A stretch of 64,000 nt of DNA from an uncultured Myxococcales bacterium (GTDB lineage: Bacteria > Myxococcota > Myxococcia > Myxococcales > Myxococcaceae): positions 431,284 through 495,283 of the forward strand of contig CALJKW010000010.1 in the NCBI GenBank assembly GCA_937980205.1, in the 5' to 3' direction. Positions 41,905-49,503 of this stretch are shown here, one piece after another. Positions within the stretch are counted from its first letter, which is position 1. Each line of letters begins with the position of its first letter. Below the pieces are notes generated by a model, which saw only the letters and a list, made by a program, of their open reading frames with translations, had not been told where the DNA came from and did no database searches. The translations under genes were made by a program, and so were the position numbers.

Positions 41905-44010
41905 CTACTTCAGGTACTCCGGCGCATTGTCCTTGAGCCACTTCTCCGTCGGAGAGTCGCCCCAGAGCGTCGTCACCAGCGAGCCGAGCACGGCGACCGC
42001 GCCGCCGACGACGGCGAGCGGCATGCCGATGCCGGTCGAGCCGGCGGCCACCGCGATGATGCCCGCGGTGCCCAACAGGCCGCCGGTGGCCTGCGTGGCG
42101 CCGCCGATCGCACCGCCGATGTCCTTGCGCTTCGCCGCGCCGTACGCGTCGTAGCCGCCGATGATCATGTCCAGCGGAGGCCCCACGCGCCCCGCGAACC
42201 TCGCGTACCGCGCCACCGACGCAGGCACCTTCGCGCGCGAGAGCACCTCCGCGATCTCGGTCGCGCTCTTCGCGGCGGCGAGCGAGTTGCGCAGGTTCGG
42301 ATCTTTCACCAGGTCGTACGCGGCGATCATGGCGGTCGCGACCGCGATGCCGCCGGCGACCTTGTCGATCTGGCCCGAGAGCTTCTTGAGCTCCGGGTCC
42401 TTCGCCAGCAGCTCCTTCGCCGCGTCCTTCTTGCCGGCGTTCACCAGCTCGACCGCCTCGTTGACGGTCTTCATCTTCGACGGGTCGACGCCGATGACGC
42501 GCGCGAGCTGGTTGTCCATCAGCGCGAGCGCCTTCTTGCCGCCGACCTCGTGGGCGAGCTTCGCGCCCCAGACGCCCGTCATGTTGAGCCCCAGCTTCGA
42601 GACGTGCCGGGTGGCCTTCATCCACGCGGCGACGCCCGGGCTCTTCGGAGACTTGCCCTCGAAGACCGGCTGGATGTTGCGCTTGAAGAAGTCGTGGCCC
42701 GCCTCGGTGTCGGCGATCAGCGCCTGCATGTCGGTGAGCACCTGGACCTGCTCGTCCTCGGGCAGCAGCGCGACGCGCTCCTGGAACTTCGGGTCCTCGA
42801 GCATCTTCACCGTCGCCTCGGCGACCTTCTCGAGCTTCGCGGTGTGCGCGCGAATGACCTTGTTGGCGTCCTTCAGGTCCGCCTTCACCTGGTCCATGTC
42901 GACGTCGTCGCCGTCGAGCTTTCCGTCGCGGACCGCGTTCTGAATCGCGGCGGCCTTCGCGTACTTCACGAACGCGTCGCGCACCTTGGGGTCGGTCTCG
43001 ACCGCCGCCCGCACCTCGGTCAGGTCGGCGATCTTCTCGCTCGCGCGGAAGCGGGCGACCTCGACCGTCGCGCCGTCGACCTTCTTCGTCGCCTCGTTCG
43101 AGATGCCGCGCATCGCGCGCGCCTCGACCTTGGCGTCGTCGCGGATCTTCTTCGCCGCCTCCTTCGCGTCGTAGGACGCCTGAAGCTCGGCCTTGTTGGT
43201 TTCCCGCATCTGCGCGTACTCGAGGCGGGCGTCGAGCTCGGCCATCGAGACCGGGCCTCTGCCGGTGCGCCGCAGCTCGGCCATCTGCTCCTTGATCTGC
43301 GCGGGGGTCTCCTCGGTCCACGTGAAGCCGTTCGCGTTCATGTCCGCGCGGACCTCGTTCTCCTGCCGGTGCACCGAGTCGACGAGCGCGTCGTGCGCCT
43401 GATCCTTCTGGTCGAACACCTGCGAGGCGCTGGCGGCCTCGCGCTCGACGCTCGAGGCGCGATCTTCGATGCGGCCGCGGTGGACCTCGACGAAGGCCTC
43501 CATCGCCTCGACCTCGGTGTCCTTGCCCATCACGTAGTCGAGGGCGAGCAGCTCCTTCGGGCTGACCTTGCCGTCGTCGTCGGCGTCGGCGAACCGCACG
43601 ATGGCGGCGGCCTCGTTCGCGTCGATCTTCGCGTCGCCGACGGCGTCGAGCTTGCGCAGCTGCGCCGACGTGTAGCGCGAGAGGTCGAGCCCGGCGGCCT
43701 TCGCCACGTCGTAGCCGGTGCCGAGCTTCATCTGCGGCAGCGCCGTGCCGCCGGCGTAGACGACCGAGCGCTGCGCGGCGACCGCGCTCTGCAGATCGGC
43801 GTCGACCTTGAGGCCCGCGGGCTGGTGCGCGCGGTGGCCGCCCGTCATCGACACCTTCTTCTTCGCCTTGGTGCCGTCGAACGCCGAGTCCGGAGCCTGC
43901 ACCGCGGCCGCCGCCGCATTCACCGCGCCGGCGATGGCCTCGGTCGTCGCGGTGACGAGCTTCGGAATCGAGGGGCGCGGCGCGATGGAGCTCTTCTTCG
44001 AGACAGTCAC
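41905..44010 (-). CDS. Large protein with EF-hand loop and hydrophobic C-terminus
   Basis: 701 aa, no N-terminal signal. Residues 142-153 (DADDDGKVSPKE) form a canonical EF-hand loop, with a degenerate one just before and another acidic segment (DGKLDGDDVDMDQ) further on. Long charged helices dominate the middle. The last 80 residues are hydrophobic and Gly-rich (GGLLGTAGIIAVAAGSTG, PLAVVGGAVAVLGSL), similar to pore-forming or membrane-inserting tails. Paired with the HEXXH gene. Could be a calcium-responsive membrane-active effector; this is inference. Confidence 0.65.
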   Translation of the reverse strand: MTVSKKSSIAPRPSIPKLVTATTEAIAGAVNAAAAAVQAPDSAFDGTKAKKKVSMTGGHRAHQPAGLKVDADLQSAVAAQRSVVYAGGTALPQMKLGTGYDVAKAAGLDLSRYTSAQLRKLDAVGDAKIDANEAAAIVRFADADDDGKVSPKELLALDYVMGKDTEVEAMEAFVEVHRGRIEDRASSVEREAASASQVFDQKDQAHDALVDSVHRQENEVRADMNANGFTWTEETPAQIKEQMAELRRTGRGPVSMAELDARLEYAQMRETNKAELQASYDAKEAAKKIRDDAKVEARAMRGISNEATKKVDGATVEVARFRASEKIADLTEVRAAVETDPKVRDAFVKYAKAAAIQNAVRDGKLDGDDVDMDQVKADLKDANKVIRAHTAKLEKVAEATVKMLEDPKFQERVALLPEDEQVQVLTDMQALIADTEAGHDFFKRNIQPVFEGKSPKSPGVAAWMKATRHVSKLGLNMTGVWGAKLAHEVGGKKALALMDNQLARVIGVDPSKMKTVNEAVELVNAGKKDAAKELLAKDPELKKLSGQIDKVAGGIAVATAMIAAYDLVKDPNLRNSLAAAKSATEIAEVLSRAKVPASVARYARFAGRVGPPLDMIIGGYDAYGAAKRKDIGGAIGGATQATGGLLGTAGIIAVAAGSTGIGMPLAVVGGAVAVLGSLVTTLWGDSPTEKWLKDNAPEYLK

Positions 44011-44101
44011 GTGACAATCCTTTCGTCAGAGCAGCGAACCGGCTGAGACGTCGTTGCTGCCGAGTATGGCCTCCCTTCGGTCTGCAGCGGCCATGCCGGT
44101 G

Positions 44102-45994
44102 TCAGCGCAGCTCGAGGTGGTACTCGCCGCCGCGCTGGAAGAACTCGACGCGGAACCGGTGCACGCCCTTCGCGAGCGCGATCTCCCCGCTGCGCGTGCG
44201 CGCGCCGTGCAGGCCGTCGTTGTCGATGACGAGCCGGTTGTCGACGTAGAGCCGGGCGCCGTCGTCGCTGGTCACCGTGAACCGGTGCACGCGGGTGTCG
44301 GCGACCTGCATGAGCCGCTCGGCGCGCAGGGCCCAGTCGTACTCGGGCACTCCGGCGGGCACGAGCGTCTTGCTCGTGCCGCTGGAGAGCGGCGAGAGGA
44401 GCTCGAAGTCCGGAATGGCGCGGAAGTTCCCGGCGAACAGCGCGTAGCGCCACGCGTCTTCGGGCTCGTCCTGCAGCGCGGGCAGCGGAGGCTCGACGAA
44501 GACGCGGCCGCGGACGATCGGGCTCGCCTGGGCGCCGAGGAACACGCGGGCGGAGATCTCCGTGGTGCTGGAGATCGCGAGCGGCTTCTCGTAGCGCGGC
44601 GAGGTGCGGGTGACGTCGGCGTCGGGGCTGAGCTCGTAGCGAATCTCCCCGGTGGGCGAGCGGAGCTCGAGCACTCCGCCGTCGAGGAACGCCTTGCGTG
44701 GCTCGAGGCCGAGCGGCGGGTCGACGAAGGAGGTCACGTCGATGCCGTCGAGCAGGTCGCGGCCGTGGGCGAGGCGCGCCGAGAGCGGGTTCGCCTTGCG
44801 CGCCGCGGCGCTGCTCCAGGCGACGTCCGCGATGGCGAACAGGCGCGGGAAGAGCTGGGTCTCGGCGCGCTTCATGGTCGTGACGTGCTCGGTCCACAGG
44901 TTGGCCTGAACGCCGAGCAGGTGCGGGTCGCTCGGAGGCTCGAACGCGGCGATCGCCTCGGTGCGAATCGCGCCGTCGTCGTAGGGGCTCTGCGGTTGGT
45001 CGAGGTAGGCGAGCTCGTACGGCGAGAGGACGGTGTCGTGCTTCGCGGCCAGCGCGCGCTTGCCGGCGTCGAGGTTGCGCCAGGCCATGACGACGAGCTC
45101 GGACGGCGCCTGGTGCTCGAGCACCTCGTCCCAGCCGACGGCGCGCTTGCCGAGCGACTTCACCTTCGCGGCGGCGCGGGCGAGGAAGTAGGCCTGCACG
45201 TCGGGGACGCCGAGGGCGCGGCACCTGGGGCACTCGTCCCAGCGCGTGGTGGGGACCTCGTCTCCGCCGAGGTGGAGGTAGGGGCCGGGGAAGAGCGCGG
45301 CGGTCTCCTCGAGGATGTCGTCGACGAGCGCGTAGGTGTCGGGGTTGCCGGCGCAGAGTACGTCCTCGAAGACGCCCCAGGTGGTGGGGATGGCGAGCGG
45401 CTTGCCGCGGCACGAGAGGTCGGCGCGGGTCGCGAGCAGCGCGCGCGTGTGGCCGGGGAGATCGATCTCGGGCACGACGGTGATGTGCCGCTGCTTCGCG
45501 TAGGCGACGATGCGGGCGATGTCGTCGCGCGAGTACGCCTGCTGGCCGGCGGTGAGCTCGGGGTGTTTGGCGATCGGCAGTCGCCAGCCCTGGTCGTCGG
45601 TGAGGTGCCAGTGGAAGACGTTGAGCTTGAGCAGCGCCATGAGGTCGAGCAGGTGCTCGATGTCGCTGGGCGGAAAGAAGTGGCGTGCGACGTCGAAGTG
45701 GAGGCCGCGCCAGGCGAAGCGGGGGGCGTCGGCGAGCTCGAGCGGGCCCTTGGTGGCCCCGAGCTGCTTGAGGGTCTGCTGGGCGTAGAAGCGGCCGGCC
45801 TCGGTCTTGGCGTCGATGGAGACGGTGCCGTCGGCGGCGACTTTGAGGACGTAGCCTTCGGGGTGGGCGAGCGCCTGTTGGCGGGTGAGCTCGGAGGAGG
45901 GGGCGGGAATAACGGGGGGAGTGGGGGCAGTAGCGGGGCGCTTGCAGGCGGCGAAGGCCGCGAAAAGCGTCAGGATCCCCTGGCGTAGGCGCAT
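44102..45994 (-). CDS. Beta-N-acetylhexosaminidase (GH20) lipoprotein with C-terminal PA14-like domain
   Basis: 630 aa from ATG 45994 (MRLRQGILTLFAAFAACK, lipobox FAAC). The GH20 catalytic barrel has the D-E pair in YLHLGGDEVPTTRW (D245, E246) and substrate-site elements RGLHFDVARHFFP, NVFHWHLTDDQGWRL and VVPEIDLPGHTRA. A C-terminal domain of about 130 residues (VTSDDGARLYVDNRLVIDN...) matches PA14-type carbohydrate-binding folds. Likely cleaves N-acetylglucosamine from chitin or peptidoglycan fragments. Only 34 bp separate it from the divergent ssrA gene. Confidence 0.92.
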   Translation of the reverse strand: MRLRQGILTLFAAFAACKRPATAPTPPVIPAPSSELTRQQALAHPEGYVLKVAADGTVSIDAKTEAGRFYAQQTLKQLGATKGPLELADAPRFAWRGLHFDVARHFFPPSDIEHLLDLMALLKLNVFHWHLTDDQGWRLPIAKHPELTAGQQAYSRDDIARIVAYAKQRHITVVPEIDLPGHTRALLATRADLSCRGKPLAIPTTWGVFEDVLCAGNPDTYALVDDILEETAALFPGPYLHLGGDEVPTTRWDECPRCRALGVPDVQAYFLARAAAKVKSLGKRAVGWDEVLEHQAPSELVVMAWRNLDAGKRALAAKHDTVLSPYELAYLDQPQSPYDDGAIRTEAIAAFEPPSDPHLLGVQANLWTEHVTTMKRAETQLFPRLFAIADVAWSSAAARKANPLSARLAHGRDLLDGIDVTSFVDPPLGLEPRKAFLDGGVLELRSPTGEIRYELSPDADVTRTSPRYEKPLAISSTTEISARVFLGAQASPIVRGRVFVEPPLPALQDEPEDAWRYALFAGNFRAIPDFELLSPLSSGTSKTLVPAGVPEYDWALRAERLMQVADTRVHRFTVTSDDGARLYVDNRLVIDNDGLHGARTRSGEIALAKGVHRFRVEFFQRGGEYHLELR

Positions 45995-46028
45995 GCCGGT
46001 GTTACTGTACCGACGGTTCTTTGACATG

Positions 46029-46390
46029 GGGGCGACCTGGTTTCGACGAGGGCAATGACGTCTCGCCGGAGCGTGCCGAGTGCGCTTACGACACTCGTAA
46101 ATAAACGTAGGCAAACCACAAAAGCCAACGACAACGTTGAGCTTGCAGTCGCGGCCTGAAAAACCGCACTGCACGGTAACTGCGATCTCGACCCGTGGGT
46201 CGCAGAGCTACCGTCATAATGCGGGTTCGTTGATCTCTCACCTGGGGGAGATTGACTAAAGCTTCATCCAGGATCGGTTCCCGCCGACGGTGTCGGTGAT
46301 GGCGGCGGAGAACCTATAAAGCACCGACTACGCACGTAGCGCCGAGAGAAAGAAGGCTTTCGGACGAGGGTTCGATTCCCTCCGCCTCCA
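46029..46390 (+). ncRNA. ssrA: tmRNA (ssrA), tag ANDNVELAVAA
   Basis: 5' end GGGGGCGACCTGGTTTCGAC pairs through GGGGGCG with CGCCTCC near the 3' end (46383-46389), followed by discriminator A; CCA is not encoded. The T arm is GAGGG-TTCGATT-CCCTC. The tag frame runs GCC (46124) to TGA (46157-46159) and encodes ANDNVELAVAA, with the hydrophobic LAVAA end recognised by Clp/Lon-type proteases. The gene is intact although an island has integrated in its 3' end: the crossover restores TTCGATTCCC and the acceptor strand. Confidence 0.95.
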
Positions 46391-46515
46391 CTGTTGTTTC
46401 TCGACGGGAGAGCGCCGTTCTGGCGCCCTCGTCGAGGTTCTTGTTCCATCCCTGTTCCCTCTCGCCGCGGTACGCGGTGGGACGCGGTAGGTGCGGGTCA
46501 GATCGGATCTGACAC
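46371..46515. repeat. attL with extended ssrA 3'-flank homology
   Basis: Core 36 bp identical to attR (46371-46406). Imperfect homology continues through the terminator hairpin to GATCTGACAC (46515), including a GTCAGATCGGATCTGAC palindrome at about 46498-46514. The corresponding attR tract is 63695-63827 with small indels. Confidence 0.88.
46400..46436 (+). terminator. ssrA terminator hairpin
   Basis: CTCGACGGGAGAGCGCC pairs with GGCGCCCTCGTCGAG around a GTTCT loop, immediately after the tmRNA 3' end, followed by GTTCTTGTTCC. A diverged copy with paired differences is at 63724-63760. Confidence 0.8.
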
Positions 46516-46598
46516 CATCTTCGGCTTGCCCGGCTCGTGGCCGCCCGGCAGTCTGCGCGCTCCACCAGCCGCGTGCGGCTGAATCCGAGGGGGCAATT

Positions 46599-46877
46599 GT
46601 GACGGTGCAGCGCGCAAAGGACATCCGCGGGGCGTTCAATGATCTGAAGACGCACAAGCTCCCGAAGGAGTCGATGGCGTACCGGGAGCTGGTCGCGAGC
46701 GCGATCGCCGCTGTCGACTGGGTGAAGGGCTACATCCGAGTCGTCGAGGAAGCCATCGAGCGGAGCGACCTCACCACCTTCAAGGATCCGCGCGGCGAGC
46801 TCGTCATCGCGAAGAACGAGTTGGCGGAACTCGACAACCTACGGAACGACATCAGCGCCTGGATCAAGTCGGCCTGA
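46599..46877 (+). CDS. Small hypothetical protein, first island gene
   Basis: 92 aa from GTG 46599 with GAGGGGG about 5-6 nt upstream. Predicted all-helical and charged (VVEEAIERSDLTTFKD, LAELDNLRNDISAWIK), no signal or membrane segment. An in-frame ATG at 46491 would include unrelated sequence before the good ribosome-binding site, so GTG is preferred. Its 3' end overlaps the convergent LRR gene by 14 bp. No family recognised. Confidence 0.6.
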   Translation: MTVQRAKDIRGAFNDLKTHKLPKESMAYRELVASAIAAVDWVKGYIRVVEEAIERSDLTTFKDPRGELVIAKNELAELDNLRNDISAWIKSA

Positions 46878-48147
46878 AACCGAAGTCGAGCTTCGTGTGG
46901 GCGAGGATATCGCTCGCGCGCAAGACATCCTGACCCTTCTCGGTGATCTTGTTGTGGCTCAGGTCGAGCGACTTGAGGCGCCGAAGGCTGGGGGCTCGCG
47001 CGAGTTCGGCGGCCCCACGATCTGTGATCTCGTTCCCTCCGAGGTTCAGGCGCGTCACCTCCGCGGCAATCAGAAACGACGAGTTGCAGAAGTCCGCAAC
47101 TCCCTTGTCGCCCATCAGAGCCCCGTAGAGGTTCAATTCGTCGAGCGCATGTGTCGGGGTTGCGCGTCCAAGTGCGCTGCCGAGCTTGCGGCCCAATTTG
47201 CGGCCACTGACCAACAGGATGCGGAGTCGTGGAAGGCGGCGCGTCGTCGCGAGGTGCACAACCGTTTCTGGCGTCTGGTCATCGACCTCCAGAAACTCGA
47301 GTACCGGCAGCGTCGCTGCGTTCGCGATCGCCAGCCCGCCCGCCGCCCCGATCTCATTTTGCGACAGCCGCAGCATCTTGAGTCGGGCGAGGCACATCGA
47401 TGCACACAGAGGCTCGATCGCCCTTGAGTTCAACCCGTTCTTCCACAGCCACAGGCTCTCGAGCCGCTCACCGTGGTCGGCAATCGCCACCAGCGCATCA
47501 CGGTCGAGAGCGGAGAACGTAATCCGGAGCGAGTTCAGCCGCGTCAGATGCTGAGACGTGAGAAGCGCCGTGATGCCGACGCGGCTGATGTCAGAAGAGG
47601 AGAGGTCGAGCTCGCGGAGGCCCCTTGCCGACGCGAGATCAGCCAGGGCTCGCGCAAGGGAATCGCCTTGCCCTTTCCAGTCGCTGGGGAGCCACAGCTT
47701 TTCGATGCGAGCGAACTGTTCGACCCGGAAGAGGGCGAGCAGACTTCGCAGCGAGGCGTCGGGGTCCCGACCGTACTGTTGGGCGTAGACCGTGATTCGC
47801 CGAAGCAGCGGCAACGCCCGAAAGAGTTCGTGAACGTGCCCCTCGAGTTCTCTCGCGTATAGCCCGGTCTCTTCGACGAAGCCGCGTTTGAAGGCGGGGC
47901 AGTTGACCGCGGCGTGGAGGTCGTCCGGCAGGAAGTCCCGTTCATCGATCGGCTCGGTCGTGTCGAAATCAGCGCGTTCGGCATCGCCACTGCGGGCGGC
48001 GTTCACCGACCACTCGATGAATCGGCCCAGAACGTTGCCCTCTGTGGCGAGGCGGCGTGCGTACGAGAGCCTCAGATCGTCGTTGTCCGGGTCCTTGACG
48101 ATGCCTTCAACCAGCTCGGGGTACGGGAGGAGTCGCGGCGGTATCAC
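46864..48147 (-). CDS. TIGR02996-type leucine-rich-repeat protein
   Basis: 427 aa from GTG 48147, which overlaps the GIY-YIG gene stop as GTGA. The N-terminus (LVEGIVKDPDNDDLRLSYARRLATEGN) matches the TIGR02996 repeat-companion domain found in planctomycete and myxobacterial proteins. From about residue 150 there are LRR units with the LRxLxLSxN pattern (LRELDLSSSDIS, LESLWLWKNGL, LKMLRLSQNEIG, VTRLNLGGNEIT, LKSLDLSHNKIT). LRRs usually bind proteins; the partner is unknown. Last gene of a three-gene unit on this strand. Confidence 0.85.
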   Translation of the reverse strand: MIPPRLLPYPELVEGIVKDPDNDDLRLSYARRLATEGNVLGRFIEWSVNAARSGDAERADFDTTEPIDERDFLPDDLHAAVNCPAFKRGFVEETGLYARELEGHVHELFRALPLLRRITVYAQQYGRDPDASLRSLLALFRVEQFARIEKLWLPSDWKGQGDSLARALADLASARGLRELDLSSSDISRVGITALLTSQHLTRLNSLRITFSALDRDALVAIADHGERLESLWLWKNGLNSRAIEPLCASMCLARLKMLRLSQNEIGAAGGLAIANAATLPVLEFLEVDDQTPETVVHLATTRRLPRLRILLVSGRKLGRKLGSALGRATPTHALDELNLYGALMGDKGVADFCNSSFLIAAEVTRLNLGGNEITDRGAAELARAPSLRRLKSLDLSHNKITEKGQDVLRASDILAHTKLDFGFRPT

Positions 48148-48860
48148 ATGGTCTTTCGTCGCTTGAAGGCGGCCACGTCTTCCGCGTCGAGGGCGAACCA
48201 CTCGCCGTTCGCACGCTTCTCAGCGAACCGTCGATGCCAGTACGCCTCGATGCCGGGTGGATCATCAGTCTTGATCGCGTGCACCGTCTTCACCTTCTCA
48301 GGAAGCTGCAGAGCAACCTCATACTCGCGGCGGCCGATCGAGTTCGTGTGCCCGATCTTGTAGTGCCTGCCCGACTTGAGCAGGTAGACAACTCCGAGCA
48401 CTGGCTCTTCGGCGATGAGTCCGCGCACCTTCGAGTTGTGGCCGGTGGCAGCCTCGAAAATCTTCCTGACGTCGACGAGGTCAGGCTGGTCGCCACAGAA
48501 CCTGACGACCACGGCTACCATTTCGTCTCGTGACCAGCGCCGGCTGAAGACCACGTCGGTCGGGAACGACGGGTCAGCCTTCCGCCGCATGCGCAGGTCG
48601 CGGGAGGTCGGCACACGCCCGAGCTGGCGCGCGAGATCGACAAGGTGGGCGACCAGCTTCGGTTCGTCGAACGGCTGCTGCATCTGGTTCGCGCTGAAGC
48701 CAGCCTCGGCGAGGGCGTCCGCCCAGCGCGCCCAGTAACGACCGCTCCACGCTGTCTCCTTGATCCCAGTCTCGGCTTCGAATCGGCGTACGCCAAGCGG
48801 GGTGCCGCCGTTGACCGCGGCGGTGCGTCGGATCTCCTCAAGGACTTCCTGCTTGGTCAT
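48144..48860 (-). CDS. GIY-YIG nuclease-like protein with homing-endonuclease-associated repeats
   Basis: 238 aa. Two N-terminal helical repeats (TPLGVRRFEAETG...YWARWADALAEAGF and LGRVPTSRDLRMRRKADPSFP...) resemble HNH/homing-endonuclease-associated repeats used in DNA contact. The C-terminal 85 residues are a GIY-YIG/T5orf172 domain: VVYLLKSGRHYKIGHT (V157, Y159, Y167, K168, I169, G170), R177, the metal-site Glu in GIEAYWHRRF (E205) and N218. It overlaps the LRR gene (GTGA). Likely a DNA-targeting nuclease of the island, but homing, restriction or defence cannot be told apart. Confidence 0.82.
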   Translation of the reverse strand: MTKQEVLEEIRRTAAVNGGTPLGVRRFEAETGIKETAWSGRYWARWADALAEAGFSANQMQQPFDEPKLVAHLVDLARQLGRVPTSRDLRMRRKADPSFPTDVVFSRRWSRDEMVAVVVRFCGDQPDLVDVRKIFEAATGHNSKVRGLIAEEPVLGVVYLLKSGRHYKIGHTNSIGRREYEVALQLPEKVKTVHAIKTDDPPGIEAYWHRRFAEKRANGEWFALDAEDVAAFKRRKTM

Positions 48861-48871
48861 CGCCGATCGGC

Positions 48872-49297
48872 CTACAGAATATGACCCTTCGCCTTGTGGT
48901 TGACCGCCGCGCGGATCGCGTCAGCGTCCATGTCGGTCGGCTTCCACTCCCACTTCGCCCGGTTGCGCGCTGCGAGAAACCTCTCCCTGCCATCGAGCAC
49001 GTTCTCATGCGGGATTGGGGTCGTGTCGATGCCGTCCCAGATGCCTCGCAGCTCCTTACTGATGTGGCCGCGGGATCGGGTGCCCTCGGCTGTGACCGCG
49101 TATCGAGACAGTTGGATGAAATCGACTGCGGCCGGGCGCCGGTCGTAGCAAGGCCCCGCGACCAAGATGATGAACACCTGGCCACGTAGGTGCGGAAGCG
49201 CGGCATTGCCTCGTCTCCACGCCTCGAACCGCGTCACGGGCACGGACACGATCTTCCCCTCGTCCGTTCGATCGAAGACCCAGAAGAACCTTCCCAC
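48872..49297 (-). CDS. Hypothetical protein upstream of GIY-YIG gene
   Basis: 141 aa. Mixed fold: an N-terminal beta segment (GRFFWVFDRTDEGKIVSVPVTRFEAW), a central hydrophobic strand VFIILVAGPCYD and a charged helical C-terminus. Eleven bp before the GIY-YIG start, so probably co-transcribed with it and the LRR gene. The divergent helicase gene begins 205 bp away. No family recognised. Confidence 0.55.
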   Translation of the reverse strand: MGRFFWVFDRTDEGKIVSVPVTRFEAWRRGNAALPHLRGQVFIILVAGPCYDRRPAAVDFIQLSRYAVTAEGTRSRGHISKELRGIWDGIDTTPIPHENVLDGRERFLAARNRAKWEWKPTDMDADAIRAAVNHKAKGHIL

Positions 49298-49466
49298 GCG
49301 GCGCCGAGCTTACTCCGCTTCGTCAGCGCCAGTCGGCCGCGCCGCGAGCGCCGCCCCTGGAGAGCTACTCGTTTCGAAGAGCCGCAGTTGTGGCGTCACC
49401 GGCGTAGGGGGGAGAGGGGCTCAGTCGGACAGGCGTCTCAGGATCTCCTGTGGGCCCATGGAAGGG

Positions 49467-49503
49467 TTGACTATAGTTGTCGAATGATGCCTACTGTCGA
49501 ATA
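49467..49503 (+). promoter_or_regulatory. Candidate promoter/operator of the helicase gene
   Basis: TTGACT (49467-49472) and TATAGT (49472-49477) occur close together but do not fit a single 17-bp spacing. Two TGTCGAAT copies (49478-49485 and 49496-49503) are 18 bp apart and reach the ATG, so they may be operator half-sites. No ribosome-binding site is visible; the transcript may be almost leaderless. Confidence 0.3.

Noticed and set aside
46264..46657. Open frames antisense to the 3' end of tmRNA, one containing a RRRESNPRP-like string
   Set aside because: They are reverse complements of the tmRNA T arm and acceptor and the adjacent terminator; such frames are a well-known false protein call next to tRNA/tmRNA ends.
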